Positions 45,567 to 53,928 are shown, numbered from the stretch's first letter. The stretch: DNA of 64,000 nt from UBA1723 sp045629285 (GCA_045629285.1 JAZQQY010000052.1:62001-126000), one strand, 5' to 3'. Notes: a model not told the origin generated them from the letters alone. Numbers and translations are program-made.

Positions 45567-45592
45567 AAACGCCAGAATTACTTCCGGCGTTT
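45567..45592 (-). terminator. Terminator of the kinase-HAD-thioredoxin operon
   Basis: AAACGCC (45567-45573) pairs with GGCGTTT (45586-45592), with GAA/TTC pairing inside. On the minus strand it is followed by TTTTATAAAA. Confidence 0.68.
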
Positions 45593-45611
45593 AGACTGTA
45601 TCTTGATTTTG

Positions 45612-45932
45612 TTAGATCAATGAGTTTAATTTCTTCTCTATGTCCTCTTTTTTGACAGCACCTGTCATTTTTTCCGACAATTCACCGTCTTTGAAGATAA
45701 GAAGAGTAGGGGCACTCATCACGCGGTATTCCATGCAAAGGTCATCCACGTCACCGCTTCCCATATCTCCGTTGAAGAAAGCAACTTTTCCTTCGTAAGA
45801 TGGCTCTATTTCTTCCAATGTCTTGTTTAGGGCCTTGCATGGTCCACAACCTGGAGCACCGATTTCGATAACCATCACCTTATTTTCGTTCAGTTCAGTA
45901 TTGAAACTGCTGTCTGTAATCACTTTTGCCAT
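45612..45932 (-). CDS. Thioredoxin-family protein with a GCGPC active site
   Basis: A 106-residue thioredoxin fold: IEIGAPGCGPCKALNKTL (active Cys29 and Cys32) and the cis-Pro motif SAPTLLIFKDGE. The usual tryptophan before the first cysteine is Gly here, which may alter redox potential or partner choice. Cytoplasmic, with no signal. It is the last gene of a three-gene operon, 4 bases after the HAD gene. Confidence 0.88.
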   Translation of the reverse strand: MAKVITDSSFNTELNENKVMVIEIGAPGCGPCKALNKTLEEIEPSYEGKVAFFNGDMGSGDVDDLCMEYRVMSAPTLLIFKDGELSEKMTGAVKKEDIEKKLNSLI

Positions 45933-45936
45933 TTCT

Positions 45937-46728
45937 CTATAAATTTATTAATCCTTTTTCAAACATCATGTCAACAGCTTTTGCCAGACCGTTGTTGTCA
46001 ATCTCGTCTGTAGTATATTTTGCCACTCTTTTCAGGTCGTCGCATGCATTACCCATCGCGATGCCCATTCCTACAGATTCGATCATTTCAATGTCGTTGC
46101 CTCCGTCGCCAAATGCCGCTACTTCATCTTTCGTAATGCCAAGATGTTCGATCATTTTCTCTATGCCGACCATCTTATTCACGCCGTTGGGAATGATGTC
46201 GCTGAAGAGCGGACTCCAACGTGGAGCGTAACACTTTGGAAAGATAGGCAAAATTTTTGGATTTTCATCTTCTGTAAAGGAAATAATCATCTGGTAGACG
46301 TCTGTTTCTGCAAAATCGTCTAGATTAGCCAATGGAGGAACTGGGAAATCAAGTACTTCAAACACCTTTTGCATTCCTTCGTCAATGAAGTTCATGACTA
46401 TCTTATCCTTCAATACAAAGCATGTTGAACGATTCTCTTTTTTCAGATGCCCCAACCATGTCTTTACGTCTTCACGTGGCATAAGATGTTTGAATACGAT
46501 CTCGTCGCCAAGTGTACAAAGTCCGCCATTCACCATTACATATCCGTCAAAAAGGTTGGCATGAGGCTCGATTTTGTCCATGCTGGCACGGTGACGTCCG
46601 CTGGCGATAAAAAGACGGACTCCAGCCTCACGTAGACGTTTTAGTGCGTCTATCGAAGAAGTTGGAATCGCGTGTGTGTTGAAACTTACTAATGTTCCGT
46701 CAATGTCGAAAAATGCCGCTTTGATCAT
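45937..46728 (-). CDS. Cof-type HAD-superfamily hydrolase
   Basis: A 263-residue protein: catalytic DIDGT (8-12, FFDIDGTLVSF), motif II IASGR, a Lys in GVNKMVGIEKMIEHLG, and motif III FGDGGNDIEMIESVGMGIAM. This is the Cof/YidA type with a C2 cap, acting on small phosphorylated compounds, often sugar or nucleotide phosphates. Its ATG overlaps the stop of the upstream kinase gene (ATGA at 46725-46728). Confidence 0.88.
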   Translation of the reverse strand: MIKAAFFDIDGTLVSFNTHAIPTSSIDALKRLREAGVRLFIASGRHRASMDKIEPHANLFDGYVMVNGGLCTLGDEIVFKHLMPREDVKTWLGHLKKENRSTCFVLKDKIVMNFIDEGMQKVFEVLDFPVPPLANLDDFAETDVYQMIISFTEDENPKILPIFPKCYAPRWSPLFSDIIPNGVNKMVGIEKMIEHLGITKDEVAAFGDGGNDIEMIESVGMGIAMGNACDDLKRVAKYTTDEIDNNGLAKAVDMMFEKGLINL

Positions 46729-47702
46729 ATTTTAGAAAACTCATTTTTGATGTTTGTCCAAACCTCTGCCGGCATCTTTGTTCCGATATGCTCAACGATA
46801 TTTCCTCCTACGATTGCACCATATTTTGCTGCGACGGTAATGTTTCCTGTCGATAACAATCCATATAGGTAGCCAGATGCAAACAAATCACCTGCTCCTG
46901 TTGTGTCGATGCAGTTTCTTCCTTTCAGACCTTCTACAAATACAATCTCATTGCCTCGTTTTGTCCAGACTCCTTTTGCTCCGCATTTCACGATTGCAAC
47001 TTCAATGTCCTCAGACATGATCTCGCATGCACGTTTCAAATCCTCGCATTTAGTGAATGCATGACCTTCGTCCTCGTTTGCAAAAGCAATGTCGACATAA
47101 TTTTTTGCAAGATGATGCATGAAGTCGAAATTATCCTCCACTACATTATAGCTTGCAAGGTCTAGCGAGACTTTAACACCAGCCTCTTTAGCTGTTTTCA
47201 TTACCTTCTCTATCAAATCATGGTTCTGTACTAGATATCCGCCGATGTGGCAAACGTCAGCACCTTTGAAATATTCTGGCTTGATATCTTCAGCTGAGAA
47301 TGTCCCCGTCGCTCCAAGGCAAGTACACATTGTACGCTCACTGTCCGGAGAAATGAGTGATATGCATCTGCCTGTCGGAAGCTCCGAACGTATCATTTGA
47401 GCCTCTATTCCTGATTTTTTTAGATCGTCTTCGAAGAAATTTCCGACTTCATCATTGCCTATTTTGCCTAGGAAACTGGTTTCGGCACCAAGATTAGCCA
47501 AACCACTGATTGTGTTGGCAGCAGAGCCTCCAGCTACGAATTGACACTCCAGGTGATGGATGTCGTCAGATATTTTTAGAGCCAAATCTTTGTCGATCAA
47601 TTGCATACCTCCCTTAGGAAGATTGTATTTCTCTATTACGGTCTCATTGGGCAATCGACATAACATATCTACCAATGAGTTGCCTATCCCTAGTATTTTC
47701 AT
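46725..47702 (-). CDS. PfkB-family carbohydrate/nucleoside kinase
   Basis: A 325-residue kinase: FVAGGSAANTISGLANLGAE near the start and the catalytic DTTGAGDLFASGYLYGL near the end, with the anion-hole GAGD. It resembles the adenosine kinase/ribokinase branch. The substrate is not certain; adenosine or a sugar are the usual options. It heads the operon that continues into the HAD hydrolase and thioredoxin. Divergent from the tRNA-Asn genes. Confidence 0.87.
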   Translation of the reverse strand: MKILGIGNSLVDMLCRLPNETVIEKYNLPKGGMQLIDKDLALKISDDIHHLECQFVAGGSAANTISGLANLGAETSFLGKIGNDEVGNFFEDDLKKSGIEAQMIRSELPTGRCISLISPDSERTMCTCLGATGTFSAEDIKPEYFKGADVCHIGGYLVQNHDLIEKVMKTAKEAGVKVSLDLASYNVVEDNFDFMHHLAKNYVDIAFANEDEGHAFTKCEDLKRACEIMSEDIEVAIVKCGAKGVWTKRGNEIVFVEGLKGRNCIDTTGAGDLFASGYLYGLLSTGNITVAAKYGAIVGGNIVEHIGTKMPAEVWTNIKNEFSKI

Positions 47703-47741
47703 GATATTTTCAATTTTTTCGTTATTTTTTTAGCAAATATA

Positions 47742-47772
47742 TTGTTTGTTTTGAAAAAAGACACTACTTTTG
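47742..47772 (+). promoter_or_regulatory. Promoter of the tRNA-Asn pair
   Basis: TTG (47742-47744), 20 bases, TACTTTTG (47765-47772): a full match to the Bacteroidota consensus, 40 bases before the first mature tRNA base. Confidence 0.68.
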
Positions 47773-47812
47773 CATCGCAATTCACGAGAAGGGGGTTGCA
47801 AAACATAAAAAT

Positions 47813-47886
47813 GCTTCTTTAGCTCAGTTGGTTAGAGCACATGACTGTTAATCATGGGGTCCTAAGTTCAAGCCTTAGAAGAAGCG
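47813..47886 (+). tRNA. tRNA-Asn (anticodon GTT), copy 1
   Basis: A full cloverleaf: acceptor GCTTCTT / AAGAAGC (7 bp), D stem GCTC/GAGC, anticodon stem CATGA/TCATG around CTGTTAA (GTT at 47847-47849), a 5-base variable loop, T stem CTAAG/CTTAG with TTCAAGC, and discriminator G. CCA is not encoded. Confidence 0.97.
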
Positions 47887-47922
47887 CAACATCGAGAAAC
47901 CGATGTAAAACAGTTTCGGAAT

Positions 47923-47996
47923 GCTTCTTTAGCTCAGTTGGTTAGAGCACATGACTGTTAATCATGGGGTCCTAAGTTCAAGCCTTAGAAGAAGCG
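47923..47996 (+). tRNA. tRNA-Asn (anticodon GTT), copy 2
   Basis: Identical to copy 1 over the mature gene and with the same preceding AAT. It is 110 bases further on, separated by a 36-base spacer, and shares the upstream promoter. Confidence 0.97.
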
Positions 47997-48000
47997 CTTA

Positions 48001-48030
48001 AAAGACGTTCTAATGGAGCGTCTTTTTTGT
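48001..48030 (+). terminator. Terminator of the tRNA-Asn transcript
   Basis: AAAAGACG (48001-48008) pairs with CGTCTTTT (48020-48027), with TTTG following. It begins 5 bases after tRNA copy 2. Confidence 0.72.
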
Positions 48031-48192
48031 TTTTAAACACTGATGATCAATTTGACCATGAATGTTTCAAATTAGTTTCGCGACTCAAATCTCCGATATA
48101 GTCTCTTTTTGTTTCAGTAAAGATGAGAAAAAGGATGGAGATTTCAAAATGATTTCAATATAAAATTTTGATAAAGTTGTGACGACAATTTT
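48031..48192. other. AT-rich spacer after the tRNAs, no gene seen
   Basis: Stops occur in all frames and no RNA gene fold was recognised. The bases just downstream hold the rpn promoter. Confidence 0.5.
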
Positions 48193-48222
48193 TTGAAGTG
48201 TTGGAAAAAGACGCTATATTCG
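48193..48222 (+). promoter_or_regulatory. Promoter of the first Rpn-family gene
   Basis: TTG (48193-48195), 19 bases, TATATTCG (48215-48222, one mismatch to TAnnTTTG). It predicts a leader of nearly 80 bases that includes a direct repeat. Confidence 0.5.
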
Positions 48223-48279
48223 CAATTGAATACGTTTTTGTTTAGCAGGATTAGTGCAATTCTTTATTTACAAATTCGG

Positions 48280-48308
48280 TTTTAGTAACAATTAATTTTA
48301 GTAACAAT
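48280..48308 (+). repeat. 13-base direct repeat at the rpn start
   Basis: TTTTAGTAACAAT occurs at 48280-48292 and 48296-48308. The second copy ends inside the ATG at 48307. Confidence 0.75.
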
Positions 48309-49191
48309 GGCAAAATTTATTGATTTGCGATGCGATTTCGGTTTCAAGTTCTGTATGTCCGACGAAATCGTAATGAAGTCTTTTCTGAATGCTATTTTAG
48401 AGGGAGACGAGGACACAATCACAAGTGTTGTATTTGAGACAACAGAAGAACCACGTAGAAGTGTGGAACAGCGTGGAGTAACGTTTGATCTACTTTGTAC
48501 TACGGACAAGGGAGATAACATCTTTATTGAGATGCAGAATTCGTATCAAAAGTATTTTAAGACACGTGCGAATTTCTATCTCTACAATCTATTACGCAAA
48601 AAAATAAAACGAGGTCACGGGTGGAGTGAAATGAAGAACGACATCACTAAGATTATCGGAATCTTCATTATGGCAGACGGTCTGGCCGGACTAGACGAGG
48701 TCATTACTCGTACGGCGGAGTGTAATTTAAACACAGGAGAACTGTTTTGGGACAGACATAGAAAATATTTTATATCTTTGCCCAAGTTTGTGATGGATTC
48801 CAATAACATCACGAAGAAAGATATTTGGATAGATTTTTTCAAAAATTTAGGATCTATGGACAGAATTGACCAATCGGTGTATGATCGCGCGGATGAAGGC
48901 CTTTTGCGTTTGCTTGAAAAGGCTAATATTGCTGCGCTTACAGAAGAAGAATTGGATCGTTATGAAGTCAGTATGAAGCGCCTTGAAGATGAGGTTGACA
49001 TGGAGAAAGTAGGTTATGATATCGGTTTGGAAAAGGGAATAAAAAGAGGTATGGCACAGGGTCTTGAAAAAGGTATGGCACAGGGTCGTATAGAAACAAT
49101 AAAACTTCTTTTGGAGAGTGGTATGTCTGTTGCTGAAGTTGCTACACGTCTTCGCCTTTCTGAAGAAGATATAAAATCAATGGGATTGTGA
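48307..49191 (+). CDS. Rpn-family PD-(D/E)XK nuclease/putative transposase, copy 1
   Basis: A 294-residue protein. The N-terminal PDDEXK_2 domain has the catalytic pattern Asp61 (GVTFDLLCTT) and Glu75-x-Gln77 (IFIEMQNSYQK), with IKRGHGWSEMKNDITKIIGI after it. Proteins of this family (RpnA-E in E. coli) are DNA endonucleases that promote RecA-independent recombination, and some act in phage defence. The C-terminus (from ~238) is a charged region with a GMAQGxxx repeat (DNA repeat at 49048/49072). About 230 N-terminal residues match the paralogue at 60929; the tails do not. No other mobile genes are adjacent. Confidence 0.87.
   Translation: MAKFIDLRCDFGFKFCMSDEIVMKSFLNAILEGDEDTITSVVFETTEEPRRSVEQRGVTFDLLCTTDKGDNIFIEMQNSYQKYFKTRANFYLYNLLRKKIKRGHGWSEMKNDITKIIGIFIMADGLAGLDEVITRTAECNLNTGELFWDRHRKYFISLPKFVMDSNNITKKDIWIDFFKNLGSMDRIDQSVYDRADEGLLRLLEKANIAALTEEELDRYEVSMKRLEDEVDMEKVGYDIGLEKGIKRGMAQGLEKGMAQGRIETIKLLLESGMSVAEVATRLRLSEEDIKSMGL
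49048..49087 (+). repeat. 24-base period repeat in the rpn tail
   Basis: GGTATGGCACAGGGTC occurs at 49048-49063 and 49072-49087. It encodes the motif GMAQG twice, eight residues apart. Confidence 0.75.
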
Positions 49192-49215
49192 TTTGATCAC
49201 AAACGTTAGTAATGC

Positions 49216-49251
49216 AAAAAGAGCCTCGGATGTATGTCTGAGGCTCTTTTT
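49216..49251. terminator. Bidirectional terminator between rpn and the GH8-like gene
   Basis: AAAAAGAGCCTC (49216-49227) pairs with GAGGCTCTTTTT (49240-49251), a 12-bp stem with T-runs on both strands, between convergent genes. Confidence 0.82.
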
Positions 49252-49269
49252 CTTGAAGTTTATATAAGA

Positions 49270-52200
49270 TTACTTCTTTATCAACATCTGAGAATCTTCT
49301 GTTGTTGTTTTGATCAAATAAATACCAGCAGGAAGATTAGAACCGATTTTTGAACCTGCAACAGCATTGCCTTGCTCAACCTTGATTCCTGATATACAGT
49401 ACATCTCATATTTGCAATCTCTTAGTATTGTCCAAGAATCGCTAGTTGGATTCGGTGCAGCAATGTTAGAGTTTGCATTTGAAACGTATTCGTTGACATT
49501 TGTAGGATCAGAGTAAGAAACCGGAGCCTTGGCAGATGCTGCCTTAGTCTCTTTTGATGTTATCTCTACATTGCTTGACATATTTCCGTATTTAGCATCG
49601 TCTGAGACTTTGACTACATACTTGATAGTGTCGATCTTGTCGGCCATCAAAGACGAAGACTTCCATGTTATGACGTCTCTTCCATCAGAAAGAGTCTCTG
49701 ATTTTAATTTGGCCAAAAGTGGATAAGGACATTCAGAACGGAATTCTACAAACTTGATTCCCCAAGGAAGTGTATCGCTGATGACAACCTCTGTTACATC
49801 TTTTCCGATATTTGGATAGCTTCCCTGGATTAGTCGCCATGAATTGCCATCCCATTCTTCCACAGCTATATTAGTGGCTACCTTAGTCGGCTTTTGACAG
49901 ATATTAGGAATGTATTCTTCCAAATCTGATGCTTTTAGATTGCCAATTTCTGTATACCTTGGAGATACTGGGTAGTATAGACCATCGTCAACGTCATTAA
50001 GATCTTTATCAAACGAGTAGTCGTCGGACATATCCAAAATTTCCCAAGGTATGTCGTATATATAACCTTGCACTCTCAATGGGGATTCTACACCTTCGTG
50101 AATTCTATTAGATCCAAAATAATTTGATAAATGAAGAGTTGTAGTCGCTAATGCGTCTTCAAATTTAACTGATAGCTTATGCAATTGACCTGTCTCTCCA
50201 TTTCCAGAACTTATGGTGTCAATGGTAAAGTCAACATTGCCGTGTAAACTTGTTTGTCCTTCATATATTGAAGTATGCCAGTTTACCCCCCTACCATTGT
50301 AATTGCTCATGAAATATGAGACGCGATAGTTGCCATAGTTGATAAGTGGTTCAGCAGCATCGTGATACAATCGCATAAACATCCAAATTATACCATCATT
50401 GACCTTGTTGTTCGTTGCGAAAGATATGTTCACATCCTTACGGCCTCCAACTAGATAGTTCGTTTTGTTTGATTCGTTGCTGAATGCGACTGTATATTCG
50501 AATGTGTCGCCAGCGTTGACTTTATCTTTGTTCGCTACCTTTGTGATAACTAAAGTGTTAGCTTCTGGAAGAATAGTTAACTTGTTTGTCTCGAATGTGG
50601 CAGTTATATTGTTTGGATAGATGTCGGCAGTTGTAGTCACATCTCCATATTTTAGAGTAGATGTAGAACAGAATACACCTTCAGCGTCAGTTTTTGCTTT
50701 GATTGTGTATGACACGCTACCTGCTGATTCTCCAATTACATCCCCCTTGCGAGCTGCAATCTTTGCAATTTTGAATGTTATTGTATTTGTTGCTGCATCG
50801 TAAGAGCCTCCGTTTTCTGCCGATACAAAATCAAATCCATCAGGAATTTGCTCTGAAATCACAACGCTATTGGCATCGTCGGAACCGTAGTTTCGATAGC
50901 TAAGAATGTATGTGACGTTTTCTCCTGGATAGCAAGTGGTTTTTCCATCCTTCAGGGATTTGTATAGTCTTACGTTAGCTGACTTATTCATGGCAGACGG
51001 TGCTTGCAAATTTCCTGTGGCAGTCAACATTCCAAGCAGTCTGAACCAACCGTCAAAATATGTTGGAACACTATCTGTGTTAAAATCCCATTCAATTTGG
51101 CACTGACGGTATAGTTTTGCGGTTAAATCCAAATTTTCTGATCCTACTGCGGATGCTGCCGATACTCCAGGTATCCAATTAAGAATGAAACTAATAGAAC
51201 TCTCGGCTGCTTCGCCTGTTGGGTTGACATCCCATGTCAAAGTGCCTGGACCATCATGAAATGTCGATGCCCATCTCATTTTTATACAGTCGGAACCTGT
51301 CCATTTTTGAGGAGCGGAGCAAAAAGCTGCAGTACGCTCGCACACTGTCTGTTCATAAGTGTTGCCTTTGCTCTCCGCCTGATGAGTTTCTGGGTTCCAT
51401 GAGTAGTCTGGATTGCCGTTCCATACATAATTCAAAGATGTACGCCATACACTGCGGAATCTGCTGCCCTCGTTTCCTGCATTAAGGGTGACTTTATTAT
51501 CTTTGTCAATGTCGTATGTTTCAGAATACGGAAGGTATTTTTCATCCTGCTCTAGCCAACTGCCAAGAATCCAGTCGGAAGACGCTGTTGCTCTAAGAAA
51601 CTGGCTTCGTAGCCAATCGTTCCCAGTCTCGGCCTCGATTTCTCCCAAAAGTTTGTAAAACTCATAAGTGTAGGCTGGTGCCAAGTAGTCAGTATGTCCA
51701 GTTGTTGGACCTTGAAATTCGGGAATGATTTTTACGCCATCTATTTCCAAAGGATTATTGGAAATCCAATCAGTTATTTCCACATATGTGTTTCCATTTT
51801 TTAAGTATCCGTCCAATCCGATATCTCCGGAGTTGCATCTTCGAGGGTTTTCATCCTCAAATCGAGTTGTCAACTCTGCTAAACCGGATATCACGTCGAT
51901 CATCTCTTTCCTATATGAGATTTGATCTCCGTTGAATGCGGTATGTCCACTGTCGTCTCCCCATTGTCGCCATGCCACATAAAGGGCTAATGCAATGTCC
52001 ATGTCGCCATCAGTTACGGAATTACGATAGTCGTTCAATGTGTTGTTACCATATTCGTAATCTTGTTCCAAAACTTTTCCGTCAATATATCTAGGCTGCT
52101 TAACGCGTCTGGTATCATGAATTCTCATCCAAAGACCATCGAATGACGTCTTGTCTCCCATATAAGCGGCAGCCAAAAGTGCATAACCGTCGCCTTCCGA

Positions 52201-52494
52201 ACAATCGTATGGGCAGCCGATATTTCCTTGGATATATTTTACACCGTCGCATTCATCTTCTGTATATTCCCAAGCGTTGGCGAAAAGTTGATATGCCCCG
52301 CGAATTTCTTTCTCCATTTCCGCATGAGTGATTCCTTCATAAGGGGTAGTTCCCATATTTAAACCTGCTTTATATGATTGGAATTGAGGAAATGGAAATG
52401 CTGGATTTCCAGAATTGATGTCAACAGGAACTTTTGCCGACATAGATGTGGCAAAAAGAGTTCCTGTTAATAAACCGAATAAACGTTTGTTCAT
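49270..52494 (-). CDS. Family 8-like glycoside hydrolase with DUF11-like domains and T9SS sorting tail
   Basis: A 1074-residue protein with a signal peptide (LFGLLTGTLFATSMSA). The catalytic-like region (about 25-470) has the proton-donor motif CSEGDGYALLAAAYM (Glu100) and VTDGDMDIALALYVAWRQW (160-178), a close match to the GH8 signature (PROSITE-type A-S/T-D-A/G-D-x2-I/M-A). The usual base motif DAxR is not clearly seen; EGSRFRSVWR (342-351) may replace it. DUF11-like Ig domains follow (NVTYILSYRNYGSDDANSVV and a second copy). The end, APNPTSDSW...GIYLIKTTTEDSQMLIKK, is a T9SS type A sorting domain. GH8 enzymes cut beta-1,4-glucan, xylan or chitosan. Confidence 0.78.
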   Translation of the reverse strand: MNKRLFGLLTGTLFATSMSAKVPVDINSGNPAFPFPQFQSYKAGLNMGTTPYEGITHAEMEKEIRGAYQLFANAWEYTEDECDGVKYIQGNIGCPYDCSEGDGYALLAAAYMGDKTSFDGLWMRIHDTRRVKQPRYIDGKVLEQDYEYGNNTLNDYRNSVTDGDMDIALALYVAWRQWGDDSGHTAFNGDQISYRKEMIDVISGLAELTTRFEDENPRRCNSGDIGLDGYLKNGNTYVEITDWISNNPLEIDGVKIIPEFQGPTTGHTDYLAPAYTYEFYKLLGEIEAETGNDWLRSQFLRATASSDWILGSWLEQDEKYLPYSETYDIDKDNKVTLNAGNEGSRFRSVWRTSLNYVWNGNPDYSWNPETHQAESKGNTYEQTVCERTAAFCSAPQKWTGSDCIKMRWASTFHDGPGTLTWDVNPTGEAAESSISFILNWIPGVSAASAVGSENLDLTAKLYRQCQIEWDFNTDSVPTYFDGWFRLLGMLTATGNLQAPSAMNKSANVRLYKSLKDGKTTCYPGENVTYILSYRNYGSDDANSVVISEQIPDGFDFVSAENGGSYDAATNTITFKIAKIAARKGDVIGESAGSVSYTIKAKTDAEGVFCSTSTLKYGDVTTTADIYPNNITATFETNKLTILPEANTLVITKVANKDKVNAGDTFEYTVAFSNESNKTNYLVGGRKDVNISFATNNKVNDGIIWMFMRLYHDAAEPLINYGNYRVSYFMSNYNGRGVNWHTSIYEGQTSLHGNVDFTIDTISSGNGETGQLHKLSVKFEDALATTTLHLSNYFGSNRIHEGVESPLRVQGYIYDIPWEILDMSDDYSFDKDLNDVDDGLYYPVSPRYTEIGNLKASDLEEYIPNICQKPTKVATNIAVEEWDGNSWRLIQGSYPNIGKDVTEVVISDTLPWGIKFVEFRSECPYPLLAKLKSETLSDGRDVITWKSSSLMADKIDTIKYVVKVSDDAKYGNMSSNVEITSKETKAASAKAPVSYSDPTNVNEYVSNANSNIAAPNPTSDSWTILRDCKYEMYCISGIKVEQGNAVAGSKIGSNLPAGIYLIKTTTEDSQMLIKK

Positions 52495-52514
52495 AAACCT
52501 TTTATCTTTATTTC

Positions 52515-52532
52515 ACATTTGTCCACAAATGT
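52515..52532. promoter_or_regulatory. Palindromic operator candidate over the GH8 promoter
   Basis: ACATTTGT-CC-ACAAATGT, a perfect 8-bp inverted repeat, covers the -7 element and start site of the GH8-like gene. A bound regulator would block transcription. The regulator is unknown. Confidence 0.5.
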
Positions 52533-52555
52533 AATCAAATAGAATGAATTTGCAA
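52526..52555 (-). promoter_or_regulatory. Promoter of the GH8-like gene
   Basis: On the minus strand, TTG (52555-52553), 19 bases, TACATTTG (52533-52526), a full consensus match. It lies 31 bases before the ATG at 52494. Confidence 0.65.
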
Positions 52556-52652
52556 CATGACGGATATTTCCTTAAATGAGGTAATGCTAATAATTGTTAA
52601 AGCTTTGTGTGTGACGTAGATTTCTTTTAAATTGCCCATTTAAATGGAGGAA

Positions 52653-52684
52653 GGGTTATCGGTGTGAATCGACAACCCATTTTT
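52653..52684 (+). promoter_or_regulatory. Hairpin upstream of the PCMD operon
   Basis: GGGTTATCG (52653-52661) pairs with CGACAACCC (52670-52678) with one mismatch, followed by ATTTTTG. It could stop read-through into the operon. Just before it is the 12-base palindrome CCATTTAAATGG (52636-52647), a second operator candidate. Confidence 0.45.
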
Positions 52685-52696
52685 GAGGAAAAAGAG

Positions 52697-52726
52697 TTGA
52701 CATTAACTACATTTTGACTAAATTTG
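52697..52726 (+). promoter_or_regulatory. Promoter of the PCMD/calycin operon
   Basis: TTG (52697-52699), 19 bases, TAAATTTG (52719-52726), a full match. It lies 26 bases before the ATG at 52753, which rules out the in-frame TTG at 52714. Confidence 0.65.
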
Positions 52727-52752
52727 TAATTAAAGGTAATAATGTTAGTGTT

Positions 52753-53928
52753 ATGGCAAAAACTACAAAAGAACATCTTTGGCGTTGGATCCCAGCGCTT
52801 GGACTATTTGTGTTAGGGACTTCGTCTTGCATTCAAGATGAGTTGCCCAATTCGGAATGTGATATTGAAAAGGTCATTCTACACCATCCGAATCCGGAAT
52901 CTGTATTCTATCGTCTTTCCGACTCAATTAGAATTGTACCGCCTGCCGACAATGAAATCAAGTTTGAGGTTCGTTCAAGTGCCGACTTGTCGTTGATGAA
53001 CATTGAGTATATCCTAACGGAAGGCGCTACTCGCAATAACGTATCGGAATATAAGTCGGATGAGATCAAAATCCAAACTACAAGTGAAGATGGAAAATGG
53101 AACCGTCTTTATACAATCTCTTTCTTTATTCCTGACGACGCGTTCACTCGTGAAAAGAGAATCATAGAATATAATTTCGAGGATCATCGTTTGGATGAGA
53201 CGGGAAAGTTCAACATTTGGCTTAATGGTGAAGATGCCAACTATTGGGCATCAGGTAATCCCGGATATAAGTTGAGTAAGTCGACTGCATTACCTAATGA
53301 GTATCCGACTATTGTTGAGGAAAACGGCTATTCCGGACATGCAGTATCTCTAGTCACTCGCACAACAGGTAAGTTCGGTGAGATGGCAGGTATGCCGATC
53401 GCTGCAGGAAACCTGTTTGCCGGATCTTTTGATGTCAGCTATGCTTTGAAGGACGCTATGGCGGCTACTTTGTTTGGAAAACCATTCCAACTTTGTCCGA
53501 TGAGAATCAAGTGTATGGCTAAATATAAGGCTGGCGACAAGTATAAAAAACTTGAAAATAAAAAGTTGGTTGATTGTCCGGATATGGTTGACTATCCTGA
53601 TATGTATGCTGTGTTGTATAAGAATACAGATTCAAAAGGAAATACGGTCACTCTTCGTGGTGACGACGGAAAGACTAACCCTAATATCGTGGCACGCGCA
53701 TTCCTCAGCAAGTCTGAGGCAAAAAAACTTTCTGCCGACAAGTGGACAGAAATCAACATCCCATTTGAGTGGTTGGAGGAGTGTGATGAGGATCGCCTTG
53801 CTAATCGTGGATACAATTTTGCTATTGTGTTCACATCAAGTTACGATGGAGGAAATTTCTCTGGTGCTGAGGGTAGTATATTTACAATTGATGAGGTTAG
53901 ACTAATTTGTAACGAAGATGAAGAATAA
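52753..53928 (+). CDS. PCMD-domain lipoprotein
   Basis: A 391-residue protein with the signal HLWRWIPALGLFVLGTSSC and a lipobox. The N-terminal ~100 residues look like an Ig-type domain (IRIVPPADNEIKFEV). The rest resembles the PCMD domain (putative carbohydrate metabolism domain), with FNIWLNGEDANYWASGNPG, FGKPFQLCPMRIKCMAKYK and WTEINIPFEWLEE. PCMD folds as a jellyroll resembling carbohydrate-binding modules. Its last 11 bases overlap the next gene, so the pair is coupled. Role unproven. Confidence 0.75.
   Translation: MAKTTKEHLWRWIPALGLFVLGTSSCIQDELPNSECDIEKVILHHPNPESVFYRLSDSIRIVPPADNEIKFEVRSSADLSLMNIEYILTEGATRNNVSEYKSDEIKIQTTSEDGKWNRLYTISFFIPDDAFTREKRIIEYNFEDHRLDETGKFNIWLNGEDANYWASGNPGYKLSKSTALPNEYPTIVEENGYSGHAVSLVTRTTGKFGEMAGMPIAAGNLFAGSFDVSYALKDAMAATLFGKPFQLCPMRIKCMAKYKAGDKYKKLENKKLVDCPDMVDYPDMYAVLYKNTDSKGNTVTLRGDDGKTNPNIVARAFLSKSEAKKLSADKWTEINIPFEWLEECDEDRLANRGYNFAIVFTSSYDGGNFSGAEGSIFTIDEVRLICNEDEE

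Noticed and set aside
47813..48306. tRNA-Asn pair as attachment site of a genomic island containing rpn
   Set aside because: There is no integrase, no second direct copy of the tRNA 3' end downstream, and the nearby genes do not look phage- or ICE-derived.
52714..52752. TTG start extending the PCMD lipoprotein by 13 residues
   Set aside because: It lies between the -33 and -7 promoter boxes, so the codon would not be in the mRNA, and the ATG at 52753 gives a normal lipoprotein signal.
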